Shown here in pieces: positions 26,939 through 36,345 of a stretch of 64,000 nucleotides of DNA. Each line of letters opens with the position of its first letter. The stretch's first letter is position 1. The translations under genes were made by a program, and so were the position numbers. Below the pieces are notes generated by a model that was not told the DNA's origin, did no database searches, and worked only from the letters and a program-made list of their open reading frames with translations. The stretch spans positions 1-64,000 of the forward strand of contig JAGQWZ010000094.1 in NCBI GenBank assembly GCA_020436835.1. The letters run 5' to 3'. The stretch comes from Saprospiraceae bacterium. Its GTDB lineage: Bacteria; Bacteroidota; Bacteroidia; Chitinophagales; Saprospiraceae.

Positions 26939-28168
26939 TTAATTGTTGTTTCTATTACTTTTTGGATTTCTACGCGGTTTTTTGTTACGGGGTGGCCGAT
27001 TGTCCTGTTGATTCTGATTTTTTGCTTGGGGATTAGGTTTTTTCTTTCGCTTGTTCCTGCGGCGCCGTTTTGGGGCTTCTTTCAATTCAACTCCACCGGT
27101 CACGTCATCTTCAAAATCAACAATTGGCTCGACCATTTCCGACGTCTTCAGTGAGTCTTCGATCATGTCAGGGATAATACCCCGCTTATTCATCTGAAAG
27201 ATTTCTTTAGCGTGCTCTGGGGTGAGAGTCAGCATACTTATCCTTCCCCGGGTATCTTCATGCGAATAGTACATGTACTTCTTGAAAATATCGATTTTTA
27301 CCAAGGACGCCTTTCCATTTCCTGACTTCAAGACCTCAGCCTTCATGGGGAACTGATCCAGCGCTTCGGTATACAGGTCCAGTTCGTAGTTAAGGCAACA
27401 TTTGAGGCGCCCACATTGACCCGATAATTTAGATTGGTTGATCGCCAAATTTTGATAGCGGGCCGCCCGGGTCGAAACACTCTTAAAGGTAGTGAGCCAG
27501 GTGGAGCAGCAAAGTTCTCTACCACAAGAGCCGATGCCTCCAATACGGGAGGACTCCTGACGAGATCCGATCTGGCGCATTTCAATCTTAATCCTAAATT
27601 CCTTTGCATAGTGCCGGATCAACTCGCGGAAATCCACTCTACCATTCGCAGTAAAATAGAATGTTGCTTTCCTTTTGTCTCCCTGATACTCTACATCCCC
27701 TATTTTCATCTCCAGATCAAGCATTCTGGCTATCGCCCGTGCCCGTACCAGCGTTTTTTGCTCCAGCGCTCGCGCCTCTTCAAGACGTTCCAAATCCCGG
27801 TGATTTGCCCGCCGTAATACCGGATTTGATATTCGATCGGGATTAGTTCTTCTCTTTTTCATTTGAAGAGCGACCAATTGGCCGGTGAGACTGATCCTCC
27901 CAATATCATAACCACTGCCACTATCAACGACCACCATCTCCCCCGTATTCAGTAGTAAGTTTGGCGGCATTTTAAAAAAGTCTTTCCGGGCGCCGTGTTT
28001 GAAGCTTACTTCTATATATTCATACGTACTGAAATCCTCCAGGTCAGTTCGAGATGAAAGCCAGTCGTAAGTATTGAGTCGATTACAATCTCCGGTTTTG
28101 CAACCTCCATTATTGTTACAGCCTTTTGGCGTTAAGCCATCCTTATTTCCACAACTTGCACAACTCAT
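26939..28168 (-). CDS. ricT: PSP1-domain protein, RicT (YaaT) family
   Basis: 409 residues. Cysteine-rich N-terminus (C3, C6, C17, C23, C28) of the kind that binds an Fe-S cluster in RicT complexes. PSP1 domain over about 80-260, with FKHGARKDFFKMPPN, ARAIARMLDLEMKIGDVEYQGDKRKATFYFTANGRVDFRELIR, and CGRELCCSTWL. The last 45 residues are a basic K/R/N/Q-rich tail, perhaps for RNA binding. In Bacillus RicT works with RicA/RicF in RNA processing; here the role is inferred. holB lies directly upstream, an arrangement widely conserved in bacteria. Confidence 0.9.
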   Translation of the reverse strand: MSCASCGNKDGLTPKGCNNNGGCKTGDCNRLNTYDWLSSRTDLEDFSTYEYIEVSFKHGARKDFFKMPPNLLLNTGEMVVVDSGSGYDIGRISLTGQLVALQMKKRRTNPDRISNPVLRRANHRDLERLEEARALEQKTLVRARAIARMLDLEMKIGDVEYQGDKRKATFYFTANGRVDFRELIRHYAKEFRIKIEMRQIGSRQESSRIGGIGSCGRELCCSTWLTTFKSVSTRAARYQNLAINQSKLSGQCGRLKCCLNYELDLYTEALDQFPMKAEVLKSGNGKASLVKIDIFKKYMYYSHEDTRGRISMLTLTPEHAKEIFQMNKRGIIPDMIEDSLKTSEMVEPIVDFEDDVTGGVELKEAPKRRRRNKRKKKPNPQAKNQNQQDNRPPRNKKPRRNPKSNRNNN

Positions 28169-28180
28169 TTCTTTTTTGAT

Positions 28181-29320
28181 TTATGATGACGAGAGCATAG
28201 CCTTAAGGCCGGCTCTCTGATTATGTAATAGATAATGCATCCGGATACTACTGTCCAGAAGCAATATTCTACTATTTATGTTTCGCTCGATATGGAAGAT
28301 GTTCTCTTCCATTAGTTCTATCATACCTTCGATAGACCCGTAATCAAGTAATTCACTCATCTTAGTCAATGCGACTTTTTCCTTTTCCAGCAGATGAATC
28401 CGGTGGGAAGCATCCAAGTGAAAAAGCAGCATTTCTCTGAGGAAATGTAGACCATAGTGCATAAAGGTCTTTTGCAATTCCCGGTTGAGTTTTGAATATT
28501 GATCTATCCAGGTATTTATCTCAAGACCTGCTCCTTTGTAGGCCAACCTCAGCCAATCTAACCACAGATCGGCGATCTTTTGGTTTGCATGTACCAACAA
28601 AGATTTGGCGGCATTTACGTTCCCGTTCGCAAGAAACGCAATTTGGGTCGAGGTATCACCATCAAGTTGATTTTCTTCCCTCAGAAAAGAAGCCAGTTCA
28701 TGGTCCGGGATTGGTTTAAATGGAATGATCTGGCACCGTGAAAGAATAGTGTTTAAAATCGCTTCCTGACTTTCAGCCAGCAAGATAAACAACGTATTCT
28801 CAGGTGGTTCTTCAAGGATCTTAAGCAGCCGGTTACCTTGTGCACCCAGAAATTCGGCCATCCAGATGATCAGAATTTTATGACTTCCTTCATAGGTTTT
28901 CAGACCTAAGATCTTTAAGATACGGTCACATTCGCTTTTGGTGATATTTCCCTGTTTGTTTTCACCGTCCAGATTTCTATACCAATCCTGTACATCCTGA
29001 TAGGGACCACCTGCCAAAAATTTTCGCCATTCGGGCAAAGAGTCCCCACTGGTCATCTTGCTTCCTATCGTGGGATACGTATAGTGAATATCCGGGTGAA
29101 TGAAGCGACTTGCTTTGCGGCAGTGATTGCATTGACCACAGGCATCTTCAGAGGTCTTGTCCTGACACATGATGTATTGGGCCAGTGCATTGGCCATTGC
29201 CAGGGTTCCGAACCCAGTGGGTCCAAGAAACAACAGGGCATGGGGCAATCTTCCTTGCCGGTCAGATAGCCTCAAATAGTCCTTGATATCTTCCTGTGCA
29301 ACAACCTGGCTGAATAACAT
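28181..29320 (-). CDS. holB: DNA polymerase III subunit delta'
   Basis: 379 residues, AAA+ clamp-loader fold. Degenerate P-loop GPTGFGTLAMANALAQ, in which the catalytic lysine is missing as expected for delta'. Zinc-site cysteines CQDKTSEDACGQCNHC (about 51-66). The sensor 1 region LKILEEPPENTLFILLAES and SRC motif (ILSRCQIIPF) supply the arginine finger to DnaX. It works with DnaX, coded in this window at 45090, and HolA. It is the first gene of the operon with ricT and lpd. Confidence 0.93.
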   Translation of the reverse strand: MLFSQVVAQEDIKDYLRLSDRQGRLPHALLFLGPTGFGTLAMANALAQYIMCQDKTSEDACGQCNHCRKASRFIHPDIHYTYPTIGSKMTSGDSLPEWRKFLAGGPYQDVQDWYRNLDGENKQGNITKSECDRILKILGLKTYEGSHKILIIWMAEFLGAQGNRLLKILEEPPENTLFILLAESQEAILNTILSRCQIIPFKPIPDHELASFLREENQLDGDTSTQIAFLANGNVNAAKSLLVHANQKIADLWLDWLRLAYKGAGLEINTWIDQYSKLNRELQKTFMHYGLHFLREMLLFHLDASHRIHLLEKEKVALTKMSELLDYGSIEGMIELMEENIFHIERNINSRILLLDSSIRMHYLLHNQRAGLKAMLSSS

Positions 29321-29657
29321 TTAGATAGTTACTTGCTAATCCAAATCAGGCTGTTGATGTAATCGTAAAAATTTGTACGAGGACAAACTACACCAAAGTG
29401 TCATAGTAGGGTATGATCCTCTTTAAGATCTGTATATATATTTGATGCGGAAATAAAGTCATGCTGACTCTTTTCCTTTCAAGTATTCAAGTCCTATTAC
29501 ATCAACCTGCCAAAACCTGGAGTTGTAATAAAAACATAAAATTAGGAAAAATGATCACTGCTGACCAAAAACCTTTTTCTGATACGAGTTATTAAGATAT
29601 TCAAAACCACTATTGTGATCAGGCGTTTCTATCTTTGATCACAAGAATCGATAGTTT
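29321..29657. other. Intergenic region with inverted repeats and pterin-synthase promoter
   Basis: No gene found in 337 bp between divergent holB and the pterin synthase. An 11-bp perfect inverted repeat has arms GTTGATGTAAT (29353-29363) and ATTACATCAAC (29496-29506). Between them, TCATA-GTAGGG-TATGA (29401-29416) forms a small hairpin flanked by GAGGA/TCCTC. Exact -7 boxes on the plus strand are TATATTTG (29437-29444) and TATCTTTG (29630-29637). A second repeat, TTGTGATCA / TGATCACAA (29613-29621 and 29636-29644), flanks the latter. Confidence 0.5.
29630..29637 (+). promoter_or_regulatory. -7 promoter element (TATCTTTG) for pterin synthase gene
   Basis: Exact consensus match, 20 bp before the ATG at 29658. 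It lies between the arms of the perfect inverted repeat TTGTGATCA-N14-TGATCACAA, whose right arm covers the end of the box and the predicted start point. This would suit a repressor site. Confidence 0.55.
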
Positions 29658-30065
29658 ATGAGAGTAGCGATCTTCAGAAGAGCTCATTTCAATGCAGCTC
29701 ACCGGTTATATAATCCTGACTGGACCTATGATAAAAATCTGGAAGTCTTTGGAATTTGCACCAGTCCGAACTTTCATGGCCACAATTATGAGATAGAAGT
29801 CAAAGTAGTGGGTGAAGTGGATCCGTTGACTGGAATGGTTATCAATCTGAAAACGCTTTCTGAGCTCATTAAGACCGAGATTGAAGATCGATTTGACCAC
29901 AAGAATCTTAATCTCGATACGGATGAATTCCGGGATTTAAATCCGACGGCAGAAAATATCTGTTTCGTAATCTGGAAAATTCTCAGTGAAAAGCTGGAAA
30001 GCAAATACGATGTTACTGTGCGCTTGTATGAGACGCCCAGAAACTACGTGGAATATCCTGCCTAG
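29658..30065 (+). CDS. 6-pyruvoyl-tetrahydropterin synthase / QueD family enzyme
   Basis: 135 residues, full length. Zinc ligands H15 (FNAAHRL), H40 and H42 (NFHGHNYEIEV), catalytic cysteine C34, and the later FDHKNLNLD and AENICFVIW motifs. The family converts dihydroneopterin triphosphate to 6-pyruvoyl-tetrahydropterin or, in bacteria making queuosine, to carboxytetrahydropterin (QueD). The stretch EVFGICTSPNFHGHNY and VDPLTGMVINL is closer to the animal-type synthase than to E. coli QueD, as far as memory allows. No queuosine genes lie near, so the product is left open. Confidence 0.9.
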   Translation: MRVAIFRRAHFNAAHRLYNPDWTYDKNLEVFGICTSPNFHGHNYEIEVKVVGEVDPLTGMVINLKTLSELIKTEIEDRFDHKNLNLDTDEFRDLNPTAENICFVIWKILSEKLESKYDVTVRLYETPRNYVEYPA

Positions 30066-30742
30066 TACTTTCTGAGTCGGAAAGTCTTGATCACCTTATT
30101 TCTGGAGTCCAACAAACGGATAAGGTAGATATCTCTCTGTAACCCACTGACATTAAATTTAGAGCCGGGGTATACATTATATCTTCTCAACTCCTGACCG
30201 ACAAGATTAGATACCGCTACCTGTTGTACCTGATCGTAGTCAGACAACTGGAAGTAATCAACCGCAGGATTAGGATAGATTTTCAGGGACTCCCGCTTCA
30301 GATTGAAAGTGGGTGACACCATATTGAAAAGATATTCTCCGGTCACCGAATTTTCCGGATCAGACACATCTTCCACCCTTACTTTAATGTTCGCACTTCC
30401 ATCCAGACCACCTGGTCGGATATGTACATCAAGCATGGAGGAATCACCGGGGGCCAGCGTCAATAAAAAATCGGAAGGAGTAGAGTCGGTCTCCACAGAA
30501 TAACAGGCATTGATGTCACAAATCGCACTCTGCCAGCCCATGGATATGGCCTCAACTTGACGAATCCATCTGATGGTGATGGTGTCTTCACCGGTATTGG
30601 TGATGTAGGAATGTGCTACAGTTTCAAATTCTACTGGATCAACATCTGTCAAAACCATTTCAGGGTTCAGTACCAGGGTGACCTGAGCCGAAATTTGAAA
30701 AACACAAAAAATAAATATGATCGAAAGTAAAATTTGCTTCAT
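30062..30742 (-). CDS. Exported protein with T9SS type A sorting domain
   Basis: 226 residues. Signal peptide 1-19 (FQISAQ). A beta-sandwich of about 120 residues contains AHSYITNTGEDTITIRWIRQ and HIRPGGLDGSANIKVRVED, suggestive of an immunoglobulin-like domain. A Por secretion tail follows (LKIYPNPAVDYFQLSDY, LQRDIYLIRLLDSRNKVIKTFRLRKY). It overlaps the convergent pterin synthase gene by 4 bp at the stop codons. Specific function unknown. Confidence 0.85.
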   Translation of the reverse strand: MKQILLSIIFIFCVFQISAQVTLVLNPEMVLTDVDPVEFETVAHSYITNTGEDTITIRWIRQVEAISMGWQSAICDINACYSVETDSTPSDFLLTLAPGDSSMLDVHIRPGGLDGSANIKVRVEDVSDPENSVTGEYLFNMVSPTFNLKRESLKIYPNPAVDYFQLSDYDQVQQVAVSNLVGQELRRYNVYPGSKFNVSGLQRDIYLIRLLDSRNKVIKTFRLRKY

Positions 30743-30967
30743 CCAGTACTTTTAAAAAGTAAACAAGATCGGGAGCATGTTCTCTTATTCCACTCTAAAA
30801 TACAAGTTTTCCGCCATGTGTGCCATTGAGCAATTGGTTTTAACGTTTGCATAACGGCAATTTTCTGTTCGGATGTAGCCCAAAAGACATGCCAGATTCT
30901 TTTTTATTGATCATGACGGCAGAAATTTCCAAAGATTGTACCTTACTCTTTTAAAGTTTTCTCTGAT

Positions 30968-32350
30968 ATGAAGATGGTCATTTTGGGAAATGGAATAAGT
31001 GGCATCACCGCTGCCCGTTTCATCAGAAAGCTATCGGGGCATGAGATAATTGTAGTATCCAGGGAAACCGACTATTTCTTCTCCCGGACTGCGCTGATGT
31101 ATTTATACATGGGGCACATGCGCTATCAGGATATACAACCATATTCACATGATTTCTGGGGAAAGAACAGAATACAATTGTTGCGGGCGGAAGTAGCTTC
31201 GATCGATTTTGAGAAGAAAGTTTTACACCTAAATTCTGATTTTAAGCCGGGTGATTCTTCATTTTCTACTTCTGAAACTGACCTCGGTTATGATCGTCTA
31301 ATATTGGCCCTTGGATCTACCCCGAATAAATTTGGCTGGCCAGGCCAGGATCTTAAACGGGTACAGGGATTGTACAGCTACCAGGATGTGCTTTCGATGG
31401 AATCACATTCGAATGAAATTAGACATGCGGTCGTTGTCGGAGGAGGTCTAATCGGAATTGAAATGGCGGAAATGTTTCATTCACGTCATATTCCGGTGAC
31501 CCTCTTGGTCAGAGAGAACAGTTATTGGGATATGGTTCTGCCACCGGAAGAATCCGCCATGGTGGGAAGACAAATCGCCAAGCATGGAATTGATTTAAGG
31601 TTAAATACAGAACTGAAGGAGATCCAGGGAAATCAGAAAGGGCAGGCTGTAGCGGTAGTAACTAACAAAGACGAAAGAATTGAATGTCAGTTTGTGGGAC
31701 TAACCGCAGGAGTTCATCCTAATGTAAGATGGCTCAAAGAATCAGCGCTTGAAATTGATCGGGGAATCCTGGTCAATAGCCAGCTTCAAACTAACCTGCA
31801 GGATGTCTATGCAATCGGCGATTGTGCTCAATTGAGAACGCCACAGGCAGGACGAAAAGCAATTGAAGCTATCTGGTATACCGGAAGGATGATGGGAGAG
31901 GTGGCAGCGCACAATGTTTGTGGAGATGCCGTCGCGTATGACCCGGGTATTTGGTTTAATTCCGCCAAGTTTTTAGATATCGAATACCAGGTTTATGGGG
32001 AAGTGCCGGTAAAGTTACCGGATCATCTCGATAGTATCTATTGGGAGGAAGACGCTGGTGAAAGGAGCATCCGGTTGGTTTTTGAAAAGGTTTCCCTGTG
32101 CATAAAAGGGTTCAATCTGATGGGGATACGATTTCGACAGGAGATTTGTGAGAAATGGATCAGAGAAGAGACTCAGCTTGAATCAGTACTGGAAGATCTG
32201 GCCCTGGCAAGCTTCGACCCGGAGTTCTTTCCGCCATATCACCGGGAAGTGGTTAAAATCTACAATAAGCAGTATAACCGATCTCTGGCTCTCAAGAAAA
32301 AGAGAAAATTTGATATGGTCTATCAATTTTTAAACCGTAAACATGGCTGA
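30968..32350 (+). CDS. FAD/NAD(P)-dependent oxidoreductase
   Basis: 460 residues of the pyridine nucleotide-disulfide oxidoreductase fold. N-terminal FAD site ILGNGISGITAARFIRK, second dinucleotide site VVVGGGLIGIEMAEMF near residue 157, and DVYAIGDCAQL near 278 for FAD. There is no CxxxxC redox disulfide, so it is closer to nitrite-reductase or rubredoxin-reductase type flavoproteins. A C-terminal extension of about 110 residues follows the core. Its stop overlaps the start of a membrane Fe-S protein gene by 8 bp, which suggests that the two form one electron-transfer unit. Confidence 0.88.
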   Translation: MKMVILGNGISGITAARFIRKLSGHEIIVVSRETDYFFSRTALMYLYMGHMRYQDIQPYSHDFWGKNRIQLLRAEVASIDFEKKVLHLNSDFKPGDSSFSTSETDLGYDRLILALGSTPNKFGWPGQDLKRVQGLYSYQDVLSMESHSNEIRHAVVVGGGLIGIEMAEMFHSRHIPVTLLVRENSYWDMVLPPEESAMVGRQIAKHGIDLRLNTELKEIQGNQKGQAVAVVTNKDERIECQFVGLTAGVHPNVRWLKESALEIDRGILVNSQLQTNLQDVYAIGDCAQLRTPQAGRKAIEAIWYTGRMMGEVAAHNVCGDAVAYDPGIWFNSAKFLDIEYQVYGEVPVKLPDHLDSIYWEEDAGERSIRLVFEKVSLCIKGFNLMGIRFRQEICEKWIREETQLESVLEDLALASFDPEFFPPYHREVVKIYNKQYNRSLALKKKRKFDMVYQFLNRKHG

Positions 32351-33728
32351 TCAAACCTATCCCAGTATGTCCCTGGCCGAACCTCACCCTCCCTTTGTCG
32401 GACCAATTCAGAAAATTGCTATAGCAATCGGATTGGTCGGTCTGTCCATGCTAATATTGGCATGGGCCAATCAACTTTCCGCTGGAGTAGGTATAAGTCT
32501 GGCACTAATTGTAATAGGTGTTTCACTGTTTGCCTGGAACAAGTATTCGGATCAACCAGCTGGAATAAAAAATAATGGAGTTTGGTTCAGTAGTTTGACA
32601 AGTAGAGGTTTCTGGGCCTGGTCTATCGGAATCCTGATCACTTTCTTCTATATCTGTTTATACTGGTATCCTCAACTGGTCGGATTGGGAACAGAAGGAG
32701 AAGAAAATAGTGGTCTGGTTGCTTTTTTTGACCCCCTCAGCATGGCGATCAAGGGACAGCCAGCAAGTCAATGGTTCGTCTATGGAGTTCTCTATACCCT
32801 GGCAATTCTCATTTTCGGGATCAAATTTATCCTCAAATACCGGCATAATCGATACCAGATTCTGAGAACGATTTCAGTTATGTTCTTTCAGCTCTGTTTT
32901 GCATTTGCCATTCCCGAACTGCTGGAGAGATTGAACCAGCCGGCAATGGACTTGAAAAATATGTGGCCCCTCAACTACTATTTTTTCTTTGACTGGAATC
33001 TGGACAAGTTGGTCCATGGTGGCAATCTTGGAATGTTTATGTTGTTCTGGGGTATCGCGATGATCATCCTGATTTCACCGGTGTTGACCTATTTTTATGG
33101 AAAAAGGTGGTACTGCAGTTGGGTCTGTGGCTGTGGCGGCTTGGCTGAAACCGCAGGAGATCCTTTTCGTCAACTTTCCGACAAATCACTAAGAGCCTGG
33201 AAAATTGAACGTTGGTTAGTACATGGTGTCCTGGTTTTTGTGGTCATTATGACAGCCATGGTCATTTACACTTACCTGACCGGAGTCAGCCAGATTCTCT
33301 TCCTCAACAGCTATAGTGTACGTGAGTGGTATGGATTTCTGATCGGTGCCGCTTTTTCAGGTGTGATCGGAGTAGGGTTTTATCCTTTGATGGGCAGCCG
33401 GGTTTGGTGCCGCTTTGGATGTCCGATGGCTGCGATCCTGGGTATTCAGCAGAGGTTTTTCAGTCGTTTTCGGATCACTACCAATGGAGGTCAGTGCATT
33501 TCCTGCGGTAATTGCTCTACATATTGTGAGATGGGAATTGATGTTCGATATTATGCGCAAAGAGGTCAAAATATTGTGAGAGCATCCTGTGTTGGTTGTG
33601 GCATTTGTGCCGCGGTATGTCCAAGAGGAGTTTTAAGATTGGAAAATGGAGCGATCGATATTCACGAGAGAACAACGAAGGTGCGCAATGTGCATGTACC
33701 TCTGAGTGAAGTCAAAATTCTTAAATGA
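32343..33728 (+). CDS. Polytopic membrane 4Fe-4S protein (NapH/NosR-like)
   Basis: 461 residues with about seven membrane helices (near 22-42, 46-64, 90-108, 150-166, 236-254, 300-320, 340-358). Two cysteine pairs beside membrane segments (WYCSWVCGCGG and VWCRFGCPMA) resemble the CX3CP motifs of NapH/NosR-type quinol-linked proteins; the first has G in place of P. At the C-terminus two ferredoxin clusters are intact: CISCGNCSTYCEMGI and CVGCGICAAVCPRGV. It probably exchanges electrons between the overlapping flavoprotein, its clusters and quinone. The physiological partner is not visible in the window. Confidence 0.85.
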   Translation: MADQTYPSMSLAEPHPPFVGPIQKIAIAIGLVGLSMLILAWANQLSAGVGISLALIVIGVSLFAWNKYSDQPAGIKNNGVWFSSLTSRGFWAWSIGILITFFYICLYWYPQLVGLGTEGEENSGLVAFFDPLSMAIKGQPASQWFVYGVLYTLAILIFGIKFILKYRHNRYQILRTISVMFFQLCFAFAIPELLERLNQPAMDLKNMWPLNYYFFFDWNLDKLVHGGNLGMFMLFWGIAMIILISPVLTYFYGKRWYCSWVCGCGGLAETAGDPFRQLSDKSLRAWKIERWLVHGVLVFVVIMTAMVIYTYLTGVSQILFLNSYSVREWYGFLIGAAFSGVIGVGFYPLMGSRVWCRFGCPMAAILGIQQRFFSRFRITTNGGQCISCGNCSTYCEMGIDVRYYAQRGQNIVRASCVGCGICAAVCPRGVLRLENGAIDIHERTTKVRNVHVPLSEVKILK

Positions 33729-33796
33729 TAAGGCTCTATTCGATTTCGTACCGTACGGATCGATTTTAATGTCTGTCGCATTCAAGATCGGAATTA

Positions 33797-36220
33797 CTAG
33801 AGTGAATTTCTCAATTGTTCGACCGGATCGATTTTTGCCACCCATCTGCTTTGAATGCCGATCGTAAAAAACCCGATTAATAAGGTGATAATACCGGCCA
33901 GGACAAAAACCCACCAGGAGATCTCAACATGATAAGCATAGTTATTCATCCAGATATGGAGAAGATAATTGGCAAGAATGGATGCGACGGGAATCGCCAA
34001 TAAAATCACAATAATGAAATCTCTGGCAAATAGTAGGATTATATTTTGAGTTGACGCTCCTAAAACCTTGCGAATACTTACCTCCTTCAATCTTTGTTGG
34101 ATTAACAACAGTGAAAGTGCGAGTAAACCCAGGCAGCCAATGACCAGAGCAATCACGGTAAAAATCATACTGACTATCTGAAAATTCTGGTCCCAGCTAT
34201 AGAGATTGTAATAGGATTCTTTCACCTCCGTTGATTCAAAAACAGTGAGTGGAAAGAAGTCGTAAAAGGCATCTTTTACCCAATCATTTATGACTTTTAC
34301 TGATGGGTTAGACTTGTATTTGATCGAAATGTAACCATCCACCGATGCCTCAGAAATATTCGTAAAATCCATCATAATGGGTGTAATGGGATGGTGAAAG
34401 GACTGTTGGTGAAAATTCTCAGTAACTCCGATGATGACTACTTCCCAACCGTATATATTGATCGTTTTGTTCAGGATGTCTAAAGGATCTCTTAGTCCCA
34501 GGAGATCTACCACTTTGCGATTCACATAGGCATATCGATTATTATCTAGTAACGTCCTATCCAGTTTGACAATAACAGGAAGTTCATACACCGGAATAAA
34601 ATCAGGAGCAATGAAATTTCGAGAAAGACCAAAAGGAAATTTCTTTCCATCGATATTTGCCTGGCCGGTGTATTCCAGGGCATTACCTGGTATGTTTCTT
34701 GAAAATCCCACATTCGTAATAGATGGGTTCGATAATAAAAACTGCTTGAATGCGGGATAGGTCTTCTCGAACTGCTCCGGGTCAAAACCCAAAGGACTCC
34801 GGATACTTAATACGCGATCCAGATTGAACCCCGGATCTTTTTGATGGATATATTGCATCTGTTGATATCCAACGATCCCCCCCGTCATCAAGGTGAGTAT
34901 GATGGCAAATTGGATTCCAACGAGGATTAATCTGACACGTATTCCCTTTGATTTAAAATCCTGAGTTTGTAATTGTAGAGCATTTGTATGCCTCGCCGTT
35001 ATCCAGAATGCCGGAAACAAACTAAAAAGAATAGATCCGACTAAAATGACGGAGGTCAGAATGATACCCGGCTTCCACTGAAGCCAGGAAAAAATACCTT
35101 GATGCACTGGTATATTTAAATAAGGAAATAAAGATGGCTTAGCGATCAAGGCAACGATAATTCCGGTAATAATACCCAGGAAGTTCATGAAAAAAGAATG
35201 AACAAATATGGTTTGGAATATTTGTGCGGAAGTTGCACCCAGGATCTTTCTGACCGAAAGGGACGTTTCCTGACGCATGATACAGGTGCCAAATATGTTT
35301 AGGTGGTTGACCCAACTGATAATTAATATGAGAATCGAAATGGCAAAGAGAAACCAGATTCCTCTCACCGGATTTGTCCCGGCTAGATCATTGATCTCAT
35401 CAGACGAACTGAGATGGAGTTTTGCCAGCGGTCTCAGAGTAAAAGAAACGTTTTCAGCTGTTTTTTCGGCATTCGAACTTTTCTCGACGAGACTCGTAAT
35501 CAAATTGCCTTGCAGATCAGGATCAGTTGCTTTCTCTAACTTCAGGTAGGAATAGACATAAGGAATGTCCAATTCATTGTCACCGAAAACTTCAAAACCC
35601 CAATCCTGGAGGGTCCGAAAGGAGATGATCGATGAGAACTGCAGATGTGAGTTTGCGGGAGGATCTTCCACTATTCCAGCTACGGATAAGGGTTTGAAGT
35701 TCTCAAATAAAACCTCCTCGCCAATGACATTTGTGTTTCCAAATAATGCCAGGGCTTTGGATTGAGTGAGTAATATAGTATTCGGTCTCTTAAGAGCCTG
35801 CGGTGATCCAGAGGTAATTTCGAATGAAAAGAATTTGAAGAAGGAGGACTCAGCAAAGATAAATTGGTCATCACGTATTACCTGTTTTCCATGAGACAGC
35901 ACCACATCATTTGCAATCCATTGTGCTACTCGGGTGTACATTAAAATTCCTGGCAATTGCCCGGTGATGCCTGGTCCCAGTCCAGCCGGGCTGAGAGCAT
36001 TTGTTTCCATTGCATCACCCTCCCTTTGCAGGGAGGAGACACGGTACAGTTGGTCCAGGTCATGATGGAATCTGTCAAAGCTATAATGCCAATTGACATA
36101 ATTACAAAGGAGCAAACTGGCCGCAACTCCTATCACAATACCGATCAGCTGGAGAATACTCAATTGCTTTTGTCTGGTGCTTTGCCTCCAGGCCTGCAGT
36201 ATCTGTTTTTTAAATTGCAT
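33797..36220 (-). CDS. ABC transporter permease, FtsX/MacB type
   Basis: 807 residues with the doubled MacB layout: helix 1 (about 22-40), a periplasmic domain, three helices at about 285-410, a short link helix near 430, a second periplasmic domain, and three C-terminal helices (about 680-795). The FtsX signature RQETSLSVRKILGATSAQI is repeated as LKEVSIRKVLGASTQNI. Such permeases work with a separate ATPase to move lipoproteins or peptides or to transmit force. No ATPase gene lies nearby, so it is an orphan here, as is common in Bacteroidota. Confidence 0.9.
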   Translation of the reverse strand: MQFKKQILQAWRQSTRQKQLSILQLIGIVIGVAASLLLCNYVNWHYSFDRFHHDLDQLYRVSSLQREGDAMETNALSPAGLGPGITGQLPGILMYTRVAQWIANDVVLSHGKQVIRDDQFIFAESSFFKFFSFEITSGSPQALKRPNTILLTQSKALALFGNTNVIGEEVLFENFKPLSVAGIVEDPPANSHLQFSSIISFRTLQDWGFEVFGDNELDIPYVYSYLKLEKATDPDLQGNLITSLVEKSSNAEKTAENVSFTLRPLAKLHLSSSDEINDLAGTNPVRGIWFLFAISILILIISWVNHLNIFGTCIMRQETSLSVRKILGATSAQIFQTIFVHSFFMNFLGIITGIIVALIAKPSLFPYLNIPVHQGIFSWLQWKPGIILTSVILVGSILFSLFPAFWITARHTNALQLQTQDFKSKGIRVRLILVGIQFAIILTLMTGGIVGYQQMQYIHQKDPGFNLDRVLSIRSPLGFDPEQFEKTYPAFKQFLLSNPSITNVGFSRNIPGNALEYTGQANIDGKKFPFGLSRNFIAPDFIPVYELPVIVKLDRTLLDNNRYAYVNRKVVDLLGLRDPLDILNKTINIYGWEVVIIGVTENFHQQSFHHPITPIMMDFTNISEASVDGYISIKYKSNPSVKVINDWVKDAFYDFFPLTVFESTEVKESYYNLYSWDQNFQIVSMIFTVIALVIGCLGLLALSLLLIQQRLKEVSIRKVLGASTQNIILLFARDFIIVILLAIPVASILANYLLHIWMNNYAYHVEISWWVFVLAGIITLLIGFFTIGIQSRWVAKIDPVEQLRNSL

Positions 36221-36345
36221 GCTTTGTACTTTCTCTCACAGAAATTTTGCGTTTGCACTCCTATACAAATACCGTGCATTAAGACCAAAAATATTGACCA
36301 TAGATATCTTTAACGGGAATTGTGTCCGGTGCTTTGTTATCTTTT

